Positions 27,197 through 35,212 of a stretch of 64,000 bases of DNA are shown here, one piece after another (position 1 is the stretch's first letter; every line of letters starts with the position of its first letter). The DNA is taken from NCBI RefSeq assembly GCF_000827125.1, contig NZ_CP010311.1, forward strand, positions 3,369,001 to 3,433,000, in the 5' to 3' direction. A program made the position numbers and the translations under genes. This DNA comes from Geoalkalibacter subterraneus. Its GTDB lineage: Bacteria; Desulfobacterota; Desulfuromonadia; Desulfuromonadales; Geoalkalibacteraceae. The notes beneath the pieces were generated by a model. That model searched no databases. It was not told where the DNA came from and worked only from the letters and a program-made list of their open reading frames with translations.

Positions 27197-28216
27197 TTAC
27201 AGCTTCTTGCCCGCCACTTTGGCGAATTCAGCCAGTTTTTTCATCATCGCGGCAAAATCGGCCGGTCGCAGGGATTGAGGACCATCGCTGGCGGCGGTTT
27301 CGGGATGAGGATGAACTTCGACAATCAGGCCGTCGGCACCGGCCGCCACTGCGGCATAGCACATGGAGGGGACCAGTGAAGCGTGACCGGTAGCATGGGA
27401 CGGGTCGATGAGAACCGGCAGATGGGTCTGTTCCTTGAGAACCGGCACCGCTGAAATATCGAGGGTGTTGCGGGTAGCGGTCTCGAAGGTGCGGATGCCG
27501 CGCTCGCACAGAATGACCCGCTGGTTGCCCTCGGACAGGATGTATTCGGCACTCATCAGGAATTCCTGGACGGTGGAGGCCATGCCGCGCTTGAGCAGCA
27601 CCGGCTTGCCGAGCTGCCCCAGCATCTTGAGCAGGGCGAAGTTCTGGATGTTGCGCGCACCGACCTGCATAATGTCGGCATAGCGCCCCACCAGCTCCAC
27701 ATCACGGGGATTGACCACCTCGGTGACGATAGGCAGCCCGGTTGCCTCCCGCGCCAACGCCAGCAGCTTGAGGCCGTCCTCTTCCATCCCCTGGAAGGAA
27801 TAGGGGCTGGTACGCGGTTTGAACGCCCCACCGCGCAGCACCTTGGCGCCGGCCGCTTTGACGGCATGGGCCGTTTCAAGAATCTGCTCTTCGCTCTCCA
27901 CCGAACAGGGACCGGCCATGACGATCAACTCGTCTCCACCAACGCTCAAACCGGGAGCGATCTCGACCGCGCTCGGCTCGGGGCGGACTTCCCGGCTGGC
28001 CAGCTTGTAGGGTTTGAGAATCGGCACGACATTTTCAACTCCGGGCATGGATTCGATCTGCTGCAGAATCTCCTTGCCCCGCTCATCGCCCACGGCGCCA
28101 ATCACGTTGCGGGTTTCACCATGGATGACGTGGGGTTTGTACCCCAATGCCTGGATGCGTTTTTTGACCTCGGCCAGTTCACTTTTACCGGCCCCTTTTT
28201 TCATGACGATGATCAT
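27197..28216 (-). CDS. aroF: 3-deoxy-7-phosphoheptulonate (DAHP) synthase, type I-beta
   Basis: This 339-residue enzyme condenses PEP and erythrose 4-phosphate in the first step of aromatic amino acid synthesis. An N-terminal ferredoxin-like regulatory domain (about 1-70, [16 protein letters not shown] and [10 protein letters not shown]) precedes the barrel. The catalytic core shows [38 protein letters not shown] and the metal-ligand DPSHATGH. The N-terminal domain suggests feedback control by Tyr or Phe. A leader with two strong hairpins lies upstream. Confidence 0.95.
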   Translation of the reverse strand: MIIVMKKGAGKSELAEVKKRIQALGYKPHVIHGETRNVIGAVGDERGKEILQQIESMPGVENVVPILKPYKLASREVRPEPSAVEIAPGLSVGGDELIVMAGPCSVESEEQILETAHAVKAAGAKVLRGGAFKPRTSPYSFQGMEEDGLKLLALAREATGLPIVTEVVNPRDVELVGRYADIMQVGARNIQNFALLKMLGQLGKPVLLKRGMASTVQEFLMSAEYILSEGNQRVILCERGIRTFETATRNTLDISAVPVLKEQTHLPVLIDPSHATGHASLVPSMCYAAVAAGADGLIVEVHPHPETAASDGPQSLRPADFAAMMKKLAEFAKVAGKKL

Positions 28217-28271
28217 TGTGTTGTTTCCTTTCCACTCAGGTCAGGGTTGGAGGCGAAATGCCCGTAACGAC

Positions 28272-28362
28272 GACAGGCCGCCCGGTGCTCCCGGCGGCCT
28301 GTCCTGATCTGAATGTGACAAGGAAAAACCATGGGAGACCCGGTTGAGTCTGCCCATGGTTT
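28272..28362 (-). promoter_or_regulatory. Hairpin leader upstream of the DAHP synthase gene
   Basis: Read on the minus strand, a long hairpin comes first (AAACCATGGG paired with CCCATGGTTT, plus an inner 4-bp stem), directly followed by TTTTT. A second perfect 11-bp hairpin (GACAGGCCGCC paired with GGCGGCCTGTC) follows, 56 nt before the gene start. The first has the form of an intrinsic terminator with no gene clearly ahead of it, so attenuation of aroF is plausible. Confidence 0.5.
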
Positions 28363-28577
28363 GAATCCGGCTGATTGTCAGAATGCGCTCAAATCAGACC
28401 TTTCCCCTAGGCAGACGGCTGAAAATAAAAGCCGGTCCAAAAGAAAAAGCCGAAAAAGAAAGCGGGAGCGAAACGCACGTGACAACCCCGGTTGTTGAAT
28501 GATTTTTTCGAATTTAACTCCAACGCGGCTGCAACGCAAGTACAAATTGGAAAAATTCCTGCACCACTGCTTGCCGC

Positions 28578-28684
28578 ATGAGGTCGCAACGTCCATGACA
28601 AGGGACACTTTTCGCCATCCCTGGCCGTTTGATTGGCGCCCTCCCTGGCGCCAAACACCCTTGTCATGGACGTTGCGACCTCAT
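28578..28684. repeat. Nested inverted repeat with perfect 27-bp arms
   Basis: Arms at 28578-28604 and 28658-28684 are perfect inverted copies (ATGAGGTCGCAACGTCCATG and onward to AAGGG). Inside lies a second inverted repeat, TTGGCGCC-N6-GGCGCCAA. The 107-nt unit looks like a REPIN- or MITE-type element. It fills most of the gap 28217-28709, which holds no gene. Confidence 0.75.
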
Positions 28685-28709
28685 ACGGAACGGTAAAAGA
28701 TGACACTTT

Positions 28710-30128
28710 TCACAATGAATCAATGAAATGGCGCACCCAGCGATGCACGTTATTGCGCTGCACCGACGCGCGCAGGCGGCGCATGCGGTCGCGCCGTTCT
28801 TCCGCCCCCATGTGATAGGCGCGATGGATGGCGTCGGCGGTGCCGTCGATATCATAGGGGTTGACCAGCAGGGCCGCACGGCCGAGTTGCTCCGCCGCAC
28901 CGGCAAACTCACTCAGGATCAGCACCCCGTTGCCGTCCACGGATGCCGCGCAGTATTCCTTGGCCACCAGGTTCATGCCGTCGCGCAGAGGGGTGATCAG
29001 GGCGATCTCCGCTGCACGGTAATGGGCCAGCAGCTGCTCGCGTGGCAGGGAGCGGAAGATGTAATGGATCGGCACCCAGCCCGGTTCACCGTACTGGGCA
29101 TTGATACGCCCGGCCAGCTGATCGAGTTCTTCTTTGAGCTTCTGGTATTCAGGCACCTGGGTGCGGCTGGGCACCACCACCTGCAACAAAGTGATGTTGC
29201 GGTGCAGCTCGGGATATTTTTCAAGCAGCCGTTCAAACGCCAGAATCCGCTCCGGAATCCCCTTGGTGTAGTCGAGCCGATCCACCCCCAGCACCAGTTG
29301 TCGGCGGGACAACTTTTCATGCAGGTACCAGGCGGCATCGGCGACCTCTTTGCTGCGCGCCTGCCGGTTGAATTCGTTGAAATCGATGCTGATGGGGAAA
29401 TGCCCCACCTTCACCGAGCGTCCGTCCTCGTGCAGGGTCGAAGTCCGACGGCGGATATCGGCCTTCATGTTGGGAATCATCTCGCGGACGCACTGCACGA
29501 AGTTACGGCGGTCGCGTAGCGTCTGAAACCCCACCAGGTCGTAGCTGAGCAGCCCCTGCATGATTTCGTTCTTCCACGGCAGGCGCCGGAACATATCGGG
29601 AGCCGGAAACGGGATATGAAGAAAGAACGCCAGGGGATTTTTCACTTTGAGTTCCCGCAGCCGCACTCCCATCAGGGTGAGCTGGTAATCCTGCACCCAG
29701 ATAAGGTCGTTGTCACCCACCGTTCCGGCGGTCACATCGGCAAAGCGGCGATTAACCTCAACGTAGGTGCGCCAGTGGTCGGGGTTGAACTGGCAGTGGC
29801 CGAGCAGGTCGTGAAACAGGGGCCACAGCGTCATGTTGGAGAAACCTTCGTAATATTCCCGAACCTCCTCCTGAGACAGAGGAACGGTGGCAAGGGAATA
29901 ACCCTGCTTGTCGGCAAAACCTTCCAGGAGAGAGTCCAGCGGTGCCTCTTCGCCGCAGCCGGGCCAGCCGATCCACATTCCTTGATGATGCTTAAGCACT
30001 GGCGCAAGGGCCGTAACCAGGCCGCCGGCCCCCGCCGTCAGCTGCCACTGCCCCTGGTCATCCCGGTCGACGGCGATGGGAAGGCGGTTGGATACGGCAA
30101 TCAGGCGTCTCTGCTGCTTTTCACTCAT
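28710..30128 (-). CDS. otsA: Trehalose-6-phosphate synthase (UDP-forming, GT20)
   Basis: This 472-residue glycosyltransferase joins a nucleotide-activated glucose to glucose 6-phosphate. It opens with [16 protein letters not shown] and shows [38 protein letters not shown], the [15 protein letters not shown] strand and the nucleotide-sugar motif [14 protein letters not shown]. No OtsB phosphatase gene is adjacent. The product supports osmotic stress protection. Confidence 0.95.
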   Translation of the reverse strand: MSEKQQRRLIAVSNRLPIAVDRDDQGQWQLTAGAGGLVTALAPVLKHHQGMWIGWPGCGEEAPLDSLLEGFADKQGYSLATVPLSQEEVREYYEGFSNMTLWPLFHDLLGHCQFNPDHWRTYVEVNRRFADVTAGTVGDNDLIWVQDYQLTLMGVRLRELKVKNPLAFFLHIPFPAPDMFRRLPWKNEIMQGLLSYDLVGFQTLRDRRNFVQCVREMIPNMKADIRRRTSTLHEDGRSVKVGHFPISIDFNEFNRQARSKEVADAAWYLHEKLSRRQLVLGVDRLDYTKGIPERILAFERLLEKYPELHRNITLLQVVVPSRTQVPEYQKLKEELDQLAGRINAQYGEPGWVPIHYIFRSLPREQLLAHYRAAEIALITPLRDGMNLVAKEYCAASVDGNGVLILSEFAGAAEQLGRAALLVNPYDIDGTADAIHRAYHMGAEERRDRMRRLRASVQRNNVHRWVRHFIDSL

Positions 30129-30326
30129 TACACAACCTCTCTTTGCTCACCAGAAAAAGCCCTTGAAAATATCCATACACTATGTCGATATTGATCTTAC
30201 CAAAGCCTGGGGCTTTGGCAATCTCAAGGCAGAACAACCAGTTAGGGAATACAGCCCTCCTGCTTATCTGATCACCGCAAGCCCATGCACCGCCCACGAC
30301 TGTTTTCGCTGCGAGGATTTTTTGCC

Positions 30327-30355
30327 TTGACAGCCCCGATCCTTTGCCGTATATA
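30327..30355 (+). promoter_or_regulatory. Promoter of tRNA-Phe
   Basis: A perfect TTGACA, a 17-bp spacer and TATATA end 13 nt before the first base of the tRNA. Confidence 0.8.
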
Positions 30356-30368
30356 CATGGGCTCACTT

Positions 30369-30444
<76 letters not shown>

Positions 30445-30452
30445 GTAAAATC

Positions 30453-30486
30453 AAAGGCTTACAGCATAACGCTGTGAGCCTTTTTT
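30453..30486 (+). terminator. Terminator of tRNA-Phe
   Basis: A 13-bp stem (AAAGGCTTACAGC with GCTGTGAGCCTTT, one G-T pair, 5-nt loop) ends in a run of T. It is the last element that looks like host sequence before the prophage. Confidence 0.85.
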
Positions 30487-30501
30487 GTTAGACTGTCTTT
30501 G

Positions 30502-30592
30502 ACGTAACAACTTACGTAACAACTTTTGATTTTCTTCTCTGTTGTAACGCGACGCTTGATTTGGCACCAATTGACGCTTGATTTGGCACCAA
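30502..30592. repeat. Prophage right-end repeats, likely transposase-binding sites
   Basis: Two tandem copies of ACGTAACAACTT (30502-30525) are followed by two 20-bp copies of GACGCTTGATTTGGCACCAA at 30551-30570 and 30573-30592, spaced 22 bp apart. That period matches the length of MuA end-binding sites. Mu-type ends start with TG; candidates are TGTTAG at 30486, TGTCTT at 30494 and TGACGT at 30500. Confidence 0.6.
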
Positions 30593-30673
30593 AAACAACA
30601 AGCCCAAAATTCGTCTGGCATCCTCCTTGCTTTGTGGGTATGCTTCGCGAAACAAAAACCCGCTTCAATACAC

Positions 30674-31717
30674 TTAAATCTCGCCTTTAAAGGCTAGCAG
30701 TTTCCCCCGCAAATTAAACGTATCGGCATGCCGCGCGTGCCCCTCCCACGATGCGATCACCGCTTCGATGTTGTCGCGCACGGGGAGGCCTTCGGCCTTT
30801 CGTCGCTGGATGCTGCGCAGTTTGCGCTTCATGCGGCGCACGCTGTCTTTTCTGAGTTTTCGGTGGGTGGGCCAGATGCGGTAGCCGAGAAAGTCGAGGG
30901 GCCTGCCGCCGCCGATGGAGACGGGGTAGACTTGCGTCTTGCCGTTGGTGCGCAGGGCGAGCGTGTCCCAGAGGAAGGCCTCGATGATTTTGCGCACGGC
31001 GTGCAGGTGGGCCTTGGCGTGGTGGATGACGCAGAAATCGTCCATGTATCTTAGATATCTGCCCTCGCGAAGCTCGTGCTTGGCGAACTGGTCGAGGTCG
31101 TGCAGGTAGACGTTGGCGAAGAGCTGGCTCGTCAGGTTGCCGATGGGGACGCCGCGCGGAAAGGGGTCGTGCGGATCGGCGGTGCTGTCGACGATCTCGT
31201 CGATGAGCCACAGGGTGTCGGCGCAGGCGATGCGCCGTCGAAGCTGCGCCTTGAGTACCTTGTGGGCGATGCTGGGGAAGTATTTGGTGATATCGGCCTT
31301 GAGCACATAGATGCAGCCGTACTCGCGCTTGACCTCGCGCATGAAGGCCTGGGCGCGGTCGGCCCCGGCGTGCGCTCCCTTGCCTGGACGGCAGGCGTAG
31401 GTATCACGGATGAAGCGATTTTCCCAGATCGGCTCGATGGCGGCGACCAGGGCGTGTTGCACAATGCGGTCTTTTAGCGGCAGGGCGGCAACGATGCGCT
31501 CCTTGGGCTCAAAGATGCGAAAGGTGCGGTATGGTCCGGTGCGGTAGCTTTTCCAGACCAGGCTGTTCTGGATCTCGATCAGGTGAGATTCCAGATTACT
31601 CTCAAAAGCCAACACATCGCCCTGCATGCGCCTGCCCCTGACAACGCGCAGCCACGCCTGGTAGAGCGACTCGAAGGTGATAATTTCCGGGAAAAGGTGC
31701 TTGTAGGTTTTTGCCAT
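30674..31717 (-). CDS. Diversity-generating retroelement reverse transcriptase
   Basis: This 347-residue enzyme copies the template-repeat RNA into adenine-mutagenised cDNA that replaces the variable repeat. The finger/palm order is intact: motif A KADITKYFPSI at 140-150, GNLTSQLF at 193-200 (the SQ form typical of DGR enzymes), the catalytic YMDD at 224-227, and the LGYRIWP segment of the thumb border. The start MAKTYKHLF has AGGA just upstream; an in-frame ATG 102 nt earlier would add 34 residues without similarity to the family. No maturase or nuclease domain is attached. It is the last gene before the phage end. Confidence 0.95.
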   Translation of the reverse strand: MAKTYKHLFPEIITFESLYQAWLRVVRGRRMQGDVLAFESNLESHLIEIQNSLVWKSYRTGPYRTFRIFEPKERIVAALPLKDRIVQHALVAAIEPIWENRFIRDTYACRPGKGAHAGADRAQAFMREVKREYGCIYVLKADITKYFPSIAHKVLKAQLRRRIACADTLWLIDEIVDSTADPHDPFPRGVPIGNLTSQLFANVYLHDLDQFAKHELREGRYLRYMDDFCVIHHAKAHLHAVRKIIEAFLWDTLALRTNGKTQVYPVSIGGGRPLDFLGYRIWPTHRKLRKDSVRRMKRKLRSIQRRKAEGLPVRDNIEAVIASWEGHARHADTFNLRGKLLAFKGEI

Positions 31718-31879
31718 TCCTGGCGGCCCTTTATTTGCGGCCAGGGCGAAGGGTCTCCCTTTGGGATACTGTCTCGCCCTGGCCTGTTCATGTTTTTCGG
31801 CGCTTGGCCGAGGGGTCACGGGTCCTTTCGAAAGTGCGCTGGACGGTGCCCCTTAAGGCGCCGACTTCTGGCTATCTTC

Positions 31880-32001
31880 GAGAGCGGGGCGGAACCCGAT
31901 GTTCGTGTTCGCGTTCGAACGCTCATTGTTCAGGTTCAGGGCGAAAGACCCGGCATTCGCACCATTGTTCCAGTTGCCGCCACGGATCGGCAGACGCTCA
32001 C
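31880..32001 (-). repeat. DGR template repeat (TR)
   Basis: This 122-nt repeat matches 32428-32549 except at 14 positions within the repeat and one near its 3' edge. Every internal difference is an A on the coding (minus) strand of this copy. As translated it would encode RGGNWNNGANAG and NLNNERSNANTNIG, that is, Asn codons (AAC/AAT) at each variable site, the normal design of a TR. It lies between avd and the reverse transcriptase gene and overlaps the avd stop codon by 4 nt. Confidence 0.95.
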
Positions 32002-32366
32002 GCCTCATGTTTACCCGCGCCCCTGTTGGTGCTTTTAAACCAACCTCCCACCATGCGGCCGACTTCGTCGAGCAGGCGGCTCCAGACCTCGTACTTCTTG
32101 AACGGGAGATATTCAAGCTGCATTGCCACCCTCACCTGCGAGCGCAGCAGGTCGAGTTCGGCGTCGAGGTCCTGCATGGTGGTCTTTTTGTAGTAGCGAC
32201 GATTGCAGATAATGATCAGGCGCAAAAGGCTCCACATACTCTGACGGATTTCCTGCGACAGCACGTGCCGCTCGGCCTTAGGAAACTGCCGAAGCGCCCC
32301 ATACCCGTAGGTGATCATGTCTTCGCACTTACGCCGGATCTTCAAGTCGTCCACAAAAACCCTCAT
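31998..32366 (-). CDS. avd: DGR accessory variability determinant (Avd)
   Basis: This 122-residue protein is predicted all-helical and basic, as in Avd four-helix bundles that form a pentameric barrel, bind the reverse transcriptase and are needed for cDNA synthesis. It includes YGYGALRQFPKAERHVLSQEIR, which is characteristic of the four-helix-bundle family, and RSQVRVAMQLEYLPFKKYEVW. ATG at 32366 is taken as the start; a TTG four codons earlier is possible. It lies between target gene and TR. Confidence 0.9.
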   Translation of the reverse strand: MRVFVDDLKIRRKCEDMITYGYGALRQFPKAERHVLSQEIRQSMWSLLRLIIICNRRYYKKTTMQDLDAELDLLRSQVRVAMQLEYLPFKKYEVWSRLLDEVGRMVGGWFKSTNRGAGKHEA

Positions 32367-32378
32367 CAAAAAGGGCAA

Positions 32379-32396
32379 GGCGGGCTATCGCCCGCC
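32379..32396. other. DGR target-recognition hairpin (cruciform)
   Basis: GGCGGGC-GATA-GCCCGCC on the coding strand is a perfect 7-bp stem with a GATA loop, 31 nt past the end of the variable repeat. GC-rich hairpins with GRNA loops in this position are known to mark the DGR homing site in Bordetella phage and others, and GATA fits GRNA. It could also act as a weak terminator for the target gene. Confidence 0.75.
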
Positions 32397-32418
32397 CCAC
32401 CAGAACACAGAAAACAGA

Positions 32419-33477
32419 TTACAGAACGAAAGCGGGGCGGAACCCGAGGAGCGTGAGCGCGAGCGAACGCTCATAGCTCAGGTTCAGGGCGAAAGACCCG
32501 GCAAGCGCACCATTGTGCCAGCTGCCGCCACGGAGCGGCAGACGCTCACCAGCGTTGTTGACGTAGAGGTTGCCCCGCGCCATGTCGGTGGCGTGGGGGA
32601 AGAGGCCGAGGGCCTTGGTGAGATCGGGGGCCGCCGTCCCGGCAGCAGCAAGAACGTCCTTGTATTGCGTATTTACGCTTGCCGTAGCTGTAACCACCTT
32701 GGCGAGCTTGACGCCGCTGTCGGAGTTGTATTTCAGGGTGTTGGCCGTCCCCGGCGCCACTAGGGTGCCGTCTTCCAGGATCGCCTGCCAGGCGCTCGAC
32801 CCTGCAGCAGTGCTCAGGGTGTTGTCGGCAGCGTTGTTGTCGGCGATCACCTGAATCTCGCCGTCCACCAAACGCATGCCGCGCTGCCACTCCCATACGT
32901 TTCCGACCAGGTCGGCGATGCCGCTTGGCTCGCCGTTGTGCCGCCACGATGCGGGGCCTGCGCCGGTCAGGGTGCGGGCAGTACCGGAGGCGAGACCGGG
33001 GTTGGCGCCGTCCTGCCGGGGGGCGGTTTCAAAGGTGGCGACGTAGTCGCGCCCATAGTTGGTGTTGCCACGTATTGTGTCAGGCCCGAACTGCTTGTGG
33101 GTGAGCAGGGCAATGGCGGCCCATTCAGCATTGGTCATCAGATGCCAGCCGGCCCCCTTGATGCTGCAGCGCGCGTCCGCCGTATCAAAATCGATGCTCG
33201 CCGCTGGATCGCGGCCGGGGAGCGACAGGGCGCGGCTGTCGTGAATGACGGCCGGATACTGCCCGACCCAGATCTCGCTCTTAGTCGTTCCGTTGACGAT
33301 AAAGGCCGGGTGTGGCACAGCGGCCCAGGAGGGGTCGATGGTGTCGAGGGTGAACATGGGGATACGACACATGTGGCTCGGGTACCCCTTGTCGTCATAC
33401 ATGACGGTGACCTGGCCGCCGGTGGCGGCTTCGACGGATTGGCGCAGGGAGTCCTTAATGCTGATGATCATACTCAT
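32419..33477 (-). CDS. DGR target protein, formylglycine-generating-enzyme/C-type lectin fold
   Basis: This 352-residue protein ends in a diversified C-type-lectin-like domain. The middle shows FGE/sulfatase-modifying-factor marks (GAGWHLMTNAEWAAIALLT and IADLVGNVWEWQRGM), and the C-terminus holds the variable stretch from residue 312 (RGGSWHNGALAGSF, NLSYERS, LGFRPAF). Ten residues differ from the template: 315, 319, 321, 325, 334, 335, 339, 341, 343 and 344. It follows the tail-fibre genes, so a receptor-binding or adhesin role on the virion is inferred, as for Mtd of Bordetella phage. Confidence 0.93.
   Translation of the reverse strand: MSMIISIKDSLRQSVEAATGGQVTVMYDDKGYPSHMCRIPMFTLDTIDPSWAAVPHPAFIVNGTTKSEIWVGQYPAVIHDSRALSLPGRDPAASIDFDTADARCSIKGAGWHLMTNAEWAAIALLTHKQFGPDTIRGNTNYGRDYVATFETAPRQDGANPGLASGTARTLTGAGPASWRHNGEPSGIADLVGNVWEWQRGMRLVDGEIQVIADNNAADNTLSTAAGSSAWQAILEDGTLVAPGTANTLKYNSDSGVKLAKVVTATASVNTQYKDVLAAAGTAAPDLTKALGLFPHATDMARGNLYVNNAGERLPLRGGSWHNGALAGSFALNLSYERSLALTLLGFRPAFVL
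32428..32549 (-). repeat. DGR variable repeat (VR) with IMH at its 3' end
   Basis: This is the 122-nt copy of the template at the 3' end of the target gene. Substitutions are A to C, G or T on the coding strand, often two per Asn codon (AAC to CTC in three codons). The last 15 nt before the edge, GGGTTCCGCCCCGCT, are identical and GC-only-rich as expected for the initiation-of-mutagenic-homing site. Just beyond it VR reads TTC and TR reads CTC. Confidence 0.95.
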
Positions 33478-33483
33478 GGCGGT

Positions 33484-33834
33484 CTATTCTCCTTCAGTTG
33501 CGGGGGCGGCAGGGAGCGCCCACAGGTTGATACGGATCAGGTGATAATCGACGGGGGCGCGCTCCAACGTGGTGACGGGCTCTCCGGTTTCGGGGTCGTT
33601 TTCGCCGGTTTTGACCTCGACAAGGCGCGCCGGAGGCAGCATGACGTTGGCGACATACCACCCGGCCCCCTGGCCTTCGACGACGCACCCCTTGTCGCAC
33701 AGGGAAAGATCGATGGTAACCTCCACGTCGCTTTGGCGTGCGGGGATATCGATGGCATAGTCGCCGATGATGAGGGTGCCGCCCTCAAGGGCGACCGGGG
33801 CGTGATTTCCTTGGGTCATGATGGTGATTTGCAC
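33484..33834 (-). CDS. Hypothetical phage protein upstream of the DGR target
   Basis: This protein of about 116 residues starts at a GTG with AAGGAG 8 nt upstream. It is beta-rich by appearance (GGTLIIGDYAIDIPARQSDVEVTIDL) and holds two nearby Cys (SLCDKGCVVEG). It ends 7 nt before the target gene. It may be a fibre-linked or connector protein for the target, but no family is recognised. Confidence 0.55.
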   Translation of the reverse strand: MQITIMTQGNHAPVALEGGTLIIGDYAIDIPARQSDVEVTIDLSLCDKGCVVEGQGAGWYVANVMLPPARLVEVKTGENDPETGEPVTTLERAPVDYHLIRINLWALPAAPATEGE

Positions 33835-33846
33835 GATGATATCTCC

Positions 33847-34725
33847 TTATCCTGCGGGGTTGAGCAGAGTCCAGCGCACGCGGACATTGTCCGCGCCACC
33901 ACGAATTCTGATCCGGAATCCGTTCTGCTGCCGCTCTGCGATCTCCAGTTGCCCCACAGCCCCCGGATCGGTGGCCGACTCCACCATGAGATCGACGGCG
34001 TAGTCGGGGGCGTTCGGCATCGGTGCCGGCAGCGGCACATAGACATCCTGCACGGTGCCGATAACCCAGCCGTTGTAGTCCTGGACGGTGCGACGGTCGG
34101 TCAGGGTAACGGCCGCCAGGTTGTTGGTGGTGTCCCCTGCGGGGATGCTGAGCTCGTAGAGGAGCAGGCCGGTGTCGGGGACCGTCTCGCCGACATTGAC
34201 GCGATAAATTCCCCCATCAAAGACGAGGTAGGCGAAGTACGTCTTGGTCGCCGTGCCGGGGTTGGTCGGCACACTCACGTGATAGTCGTCGTCGACGAGG
34301 GTGCGCACGGCGCCGTCCGACCAGGCGCGGCTGACCCCGGAGCCGACGGTGCCGGTGGCCGAGAGGTGCAGAGCGCGGATGTCGGCCTTGGTCAGCACCA
34401 TCCCCGAGATGACCCACTTGTTCTTGAGAACCACCGTCCCTTGCGCCAGCGCCCGCTTGCGCAGGTGCTCGATGCTCTGCGCGTTGACGCCGGAAATAGA
34501 GAGGGCCTGCGCAATGGCGGCGACGATGGCGTTTTGTGCTTCAGTGTCAACCCCTTCGGCGAGGGCTTGCAGCTCATCGACCCTGTCTTTTAAGTACCGC
34601 GTGCGGTTGCCGAGCTGTTTCCCCTGCACGTTGCTGATGCCGTTGGGGCCGCCGACAACCGGATCGGTGGTCTCTATCTGGTAAATGCCAGGCTCCCAAG
34701 TATTTTGTTCTGCAAGGTTTGCCAT
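33847..34725 (-). CDS. Phage tail fibre/collar protein
   Basis: This 292-residue protein starts MANLAEQNTWEPGIYQIETTDPV, followed by NRTRYLKDRVDELQAL, a pattern seen at the N-terminus of tail fibres that attach to the baseplate. The rest is beta-rich. It lies between baseplate genes and the DGR target gene and is likely the fibre or its proximal part, with the target as a possible tip. Confidence 0.65.
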   Translation of the reverse strand: MANLAEQNTWEPGIYQIETTDPVVGGPNGISNVQGKQLGNRTRYLKDRVDELQALAEGVDTEAQNAIVAAIAQALSISGVNAQSIEHLRKRALAQGTVVLKNKWVISGMVLTKADIRALHLSATGTVGSGVSRAWSDGAVRTLVDDDYHVSVPTNPGTATKTYFAYLVFDGGIYRVNVGETVPDTGLLLYELSIPAGDTTNNLAAVTLTDRRTVQDYNGWVIGTVQDVYVPLPAPMPNAPDYAVDLMVESATDPGAVGQLEIAERQQNGFRIRIRGGADNVRVRWTLLNPAG

Positions 34726-34759
34726 TGTGTTTTTCCTTTCCGTGGCGGTTAGTGATCAA

Positions 34760-35200
34760 TTAAAAGCTGATAGTCCAGGTTCCCGACAGGCTGATATCCG
34801 ACTCTTTTTCGATGACGCCGCGCACCTTGCGTGAATAGAGCGTCCCGTCGGAACAGATCAGGCCAAACTCGCGGATCGCCTTGCCGTTGGCCTCAGATGT
34901 CGCCAGCGTCCAGGCAAAGCGCACCTGGCCAGTGGCCGGATAGGTTCTTGCCCCGATGTTTTTCTCGTAGGCGCCAGAGAGGCCGGTGTCGTTGGGGCTT
35001 GCTACTGTGGAGCCCGTGCCAAAGCCTATCTTGGTAATAATTTTCCCGCCACCATCACCGCCAATCAATCGCGCGTGGGCGTCTCTGGCTCCATTGACGA
35101 TCAGGTTTTTATCCTCAAACTCGTCAATCAGTCTGCCATCGCGGAAAACCTGCACTCGCAGGGTGCCGACCGGGGCAGCGGCGCTATCTTTTAACTCCAT
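34760..35200 (-). CDS. Hypothetical tail-associated protein
   Basis: This 146-residue protein is beta-rich (GTLRVQVFRDGRLIDEFEDKN, FGTGSTVASPNDTGL, SGTWTISF). No catalytic motif is seen. Its place between tail protein I and the fibre gene suggests a baseplate-fibre connector. The family is not recognised. Confidence 0.55.
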   Translation of the reverse strand: MELKDSAAAPVGTLRVQVFRDGRLIDEFEDKNLIVNGARDAHARLIGGDGGGKIITKIGFGTGSTVASPNDTGLSGAYEKNIGARTYPATGQVRFAWTLATSEANGKAIREFGLICSDGTLYSRKVRGVIEKESDISLSGTWTISF

Positions 35201-35212
35201 GGCTATTGCTCC

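Noticed and set aside
30459-30668. 69-codon minus-strand frame at the prophage end
   Set aside because: It covers the tRNA terminator and the end repeats, has no ribosome-binding site and no similarity to a family.
30674-31717. Reverse transcriptase as a retron, group II intron or abortive-infection RT
   Set aside because: No msr-msd, no maturase or intron ends, and the TR/VR pair with adenine-only differences plus avd identify a DGR.
31853-32116. Open frame of 87 codons running through the template repeat
   Set aside because: It reads the TR in the target gene's frame, as it must for homing, but starts inside avd out of frame and has no ribosome-binding site. It is a template, not a protein gene.
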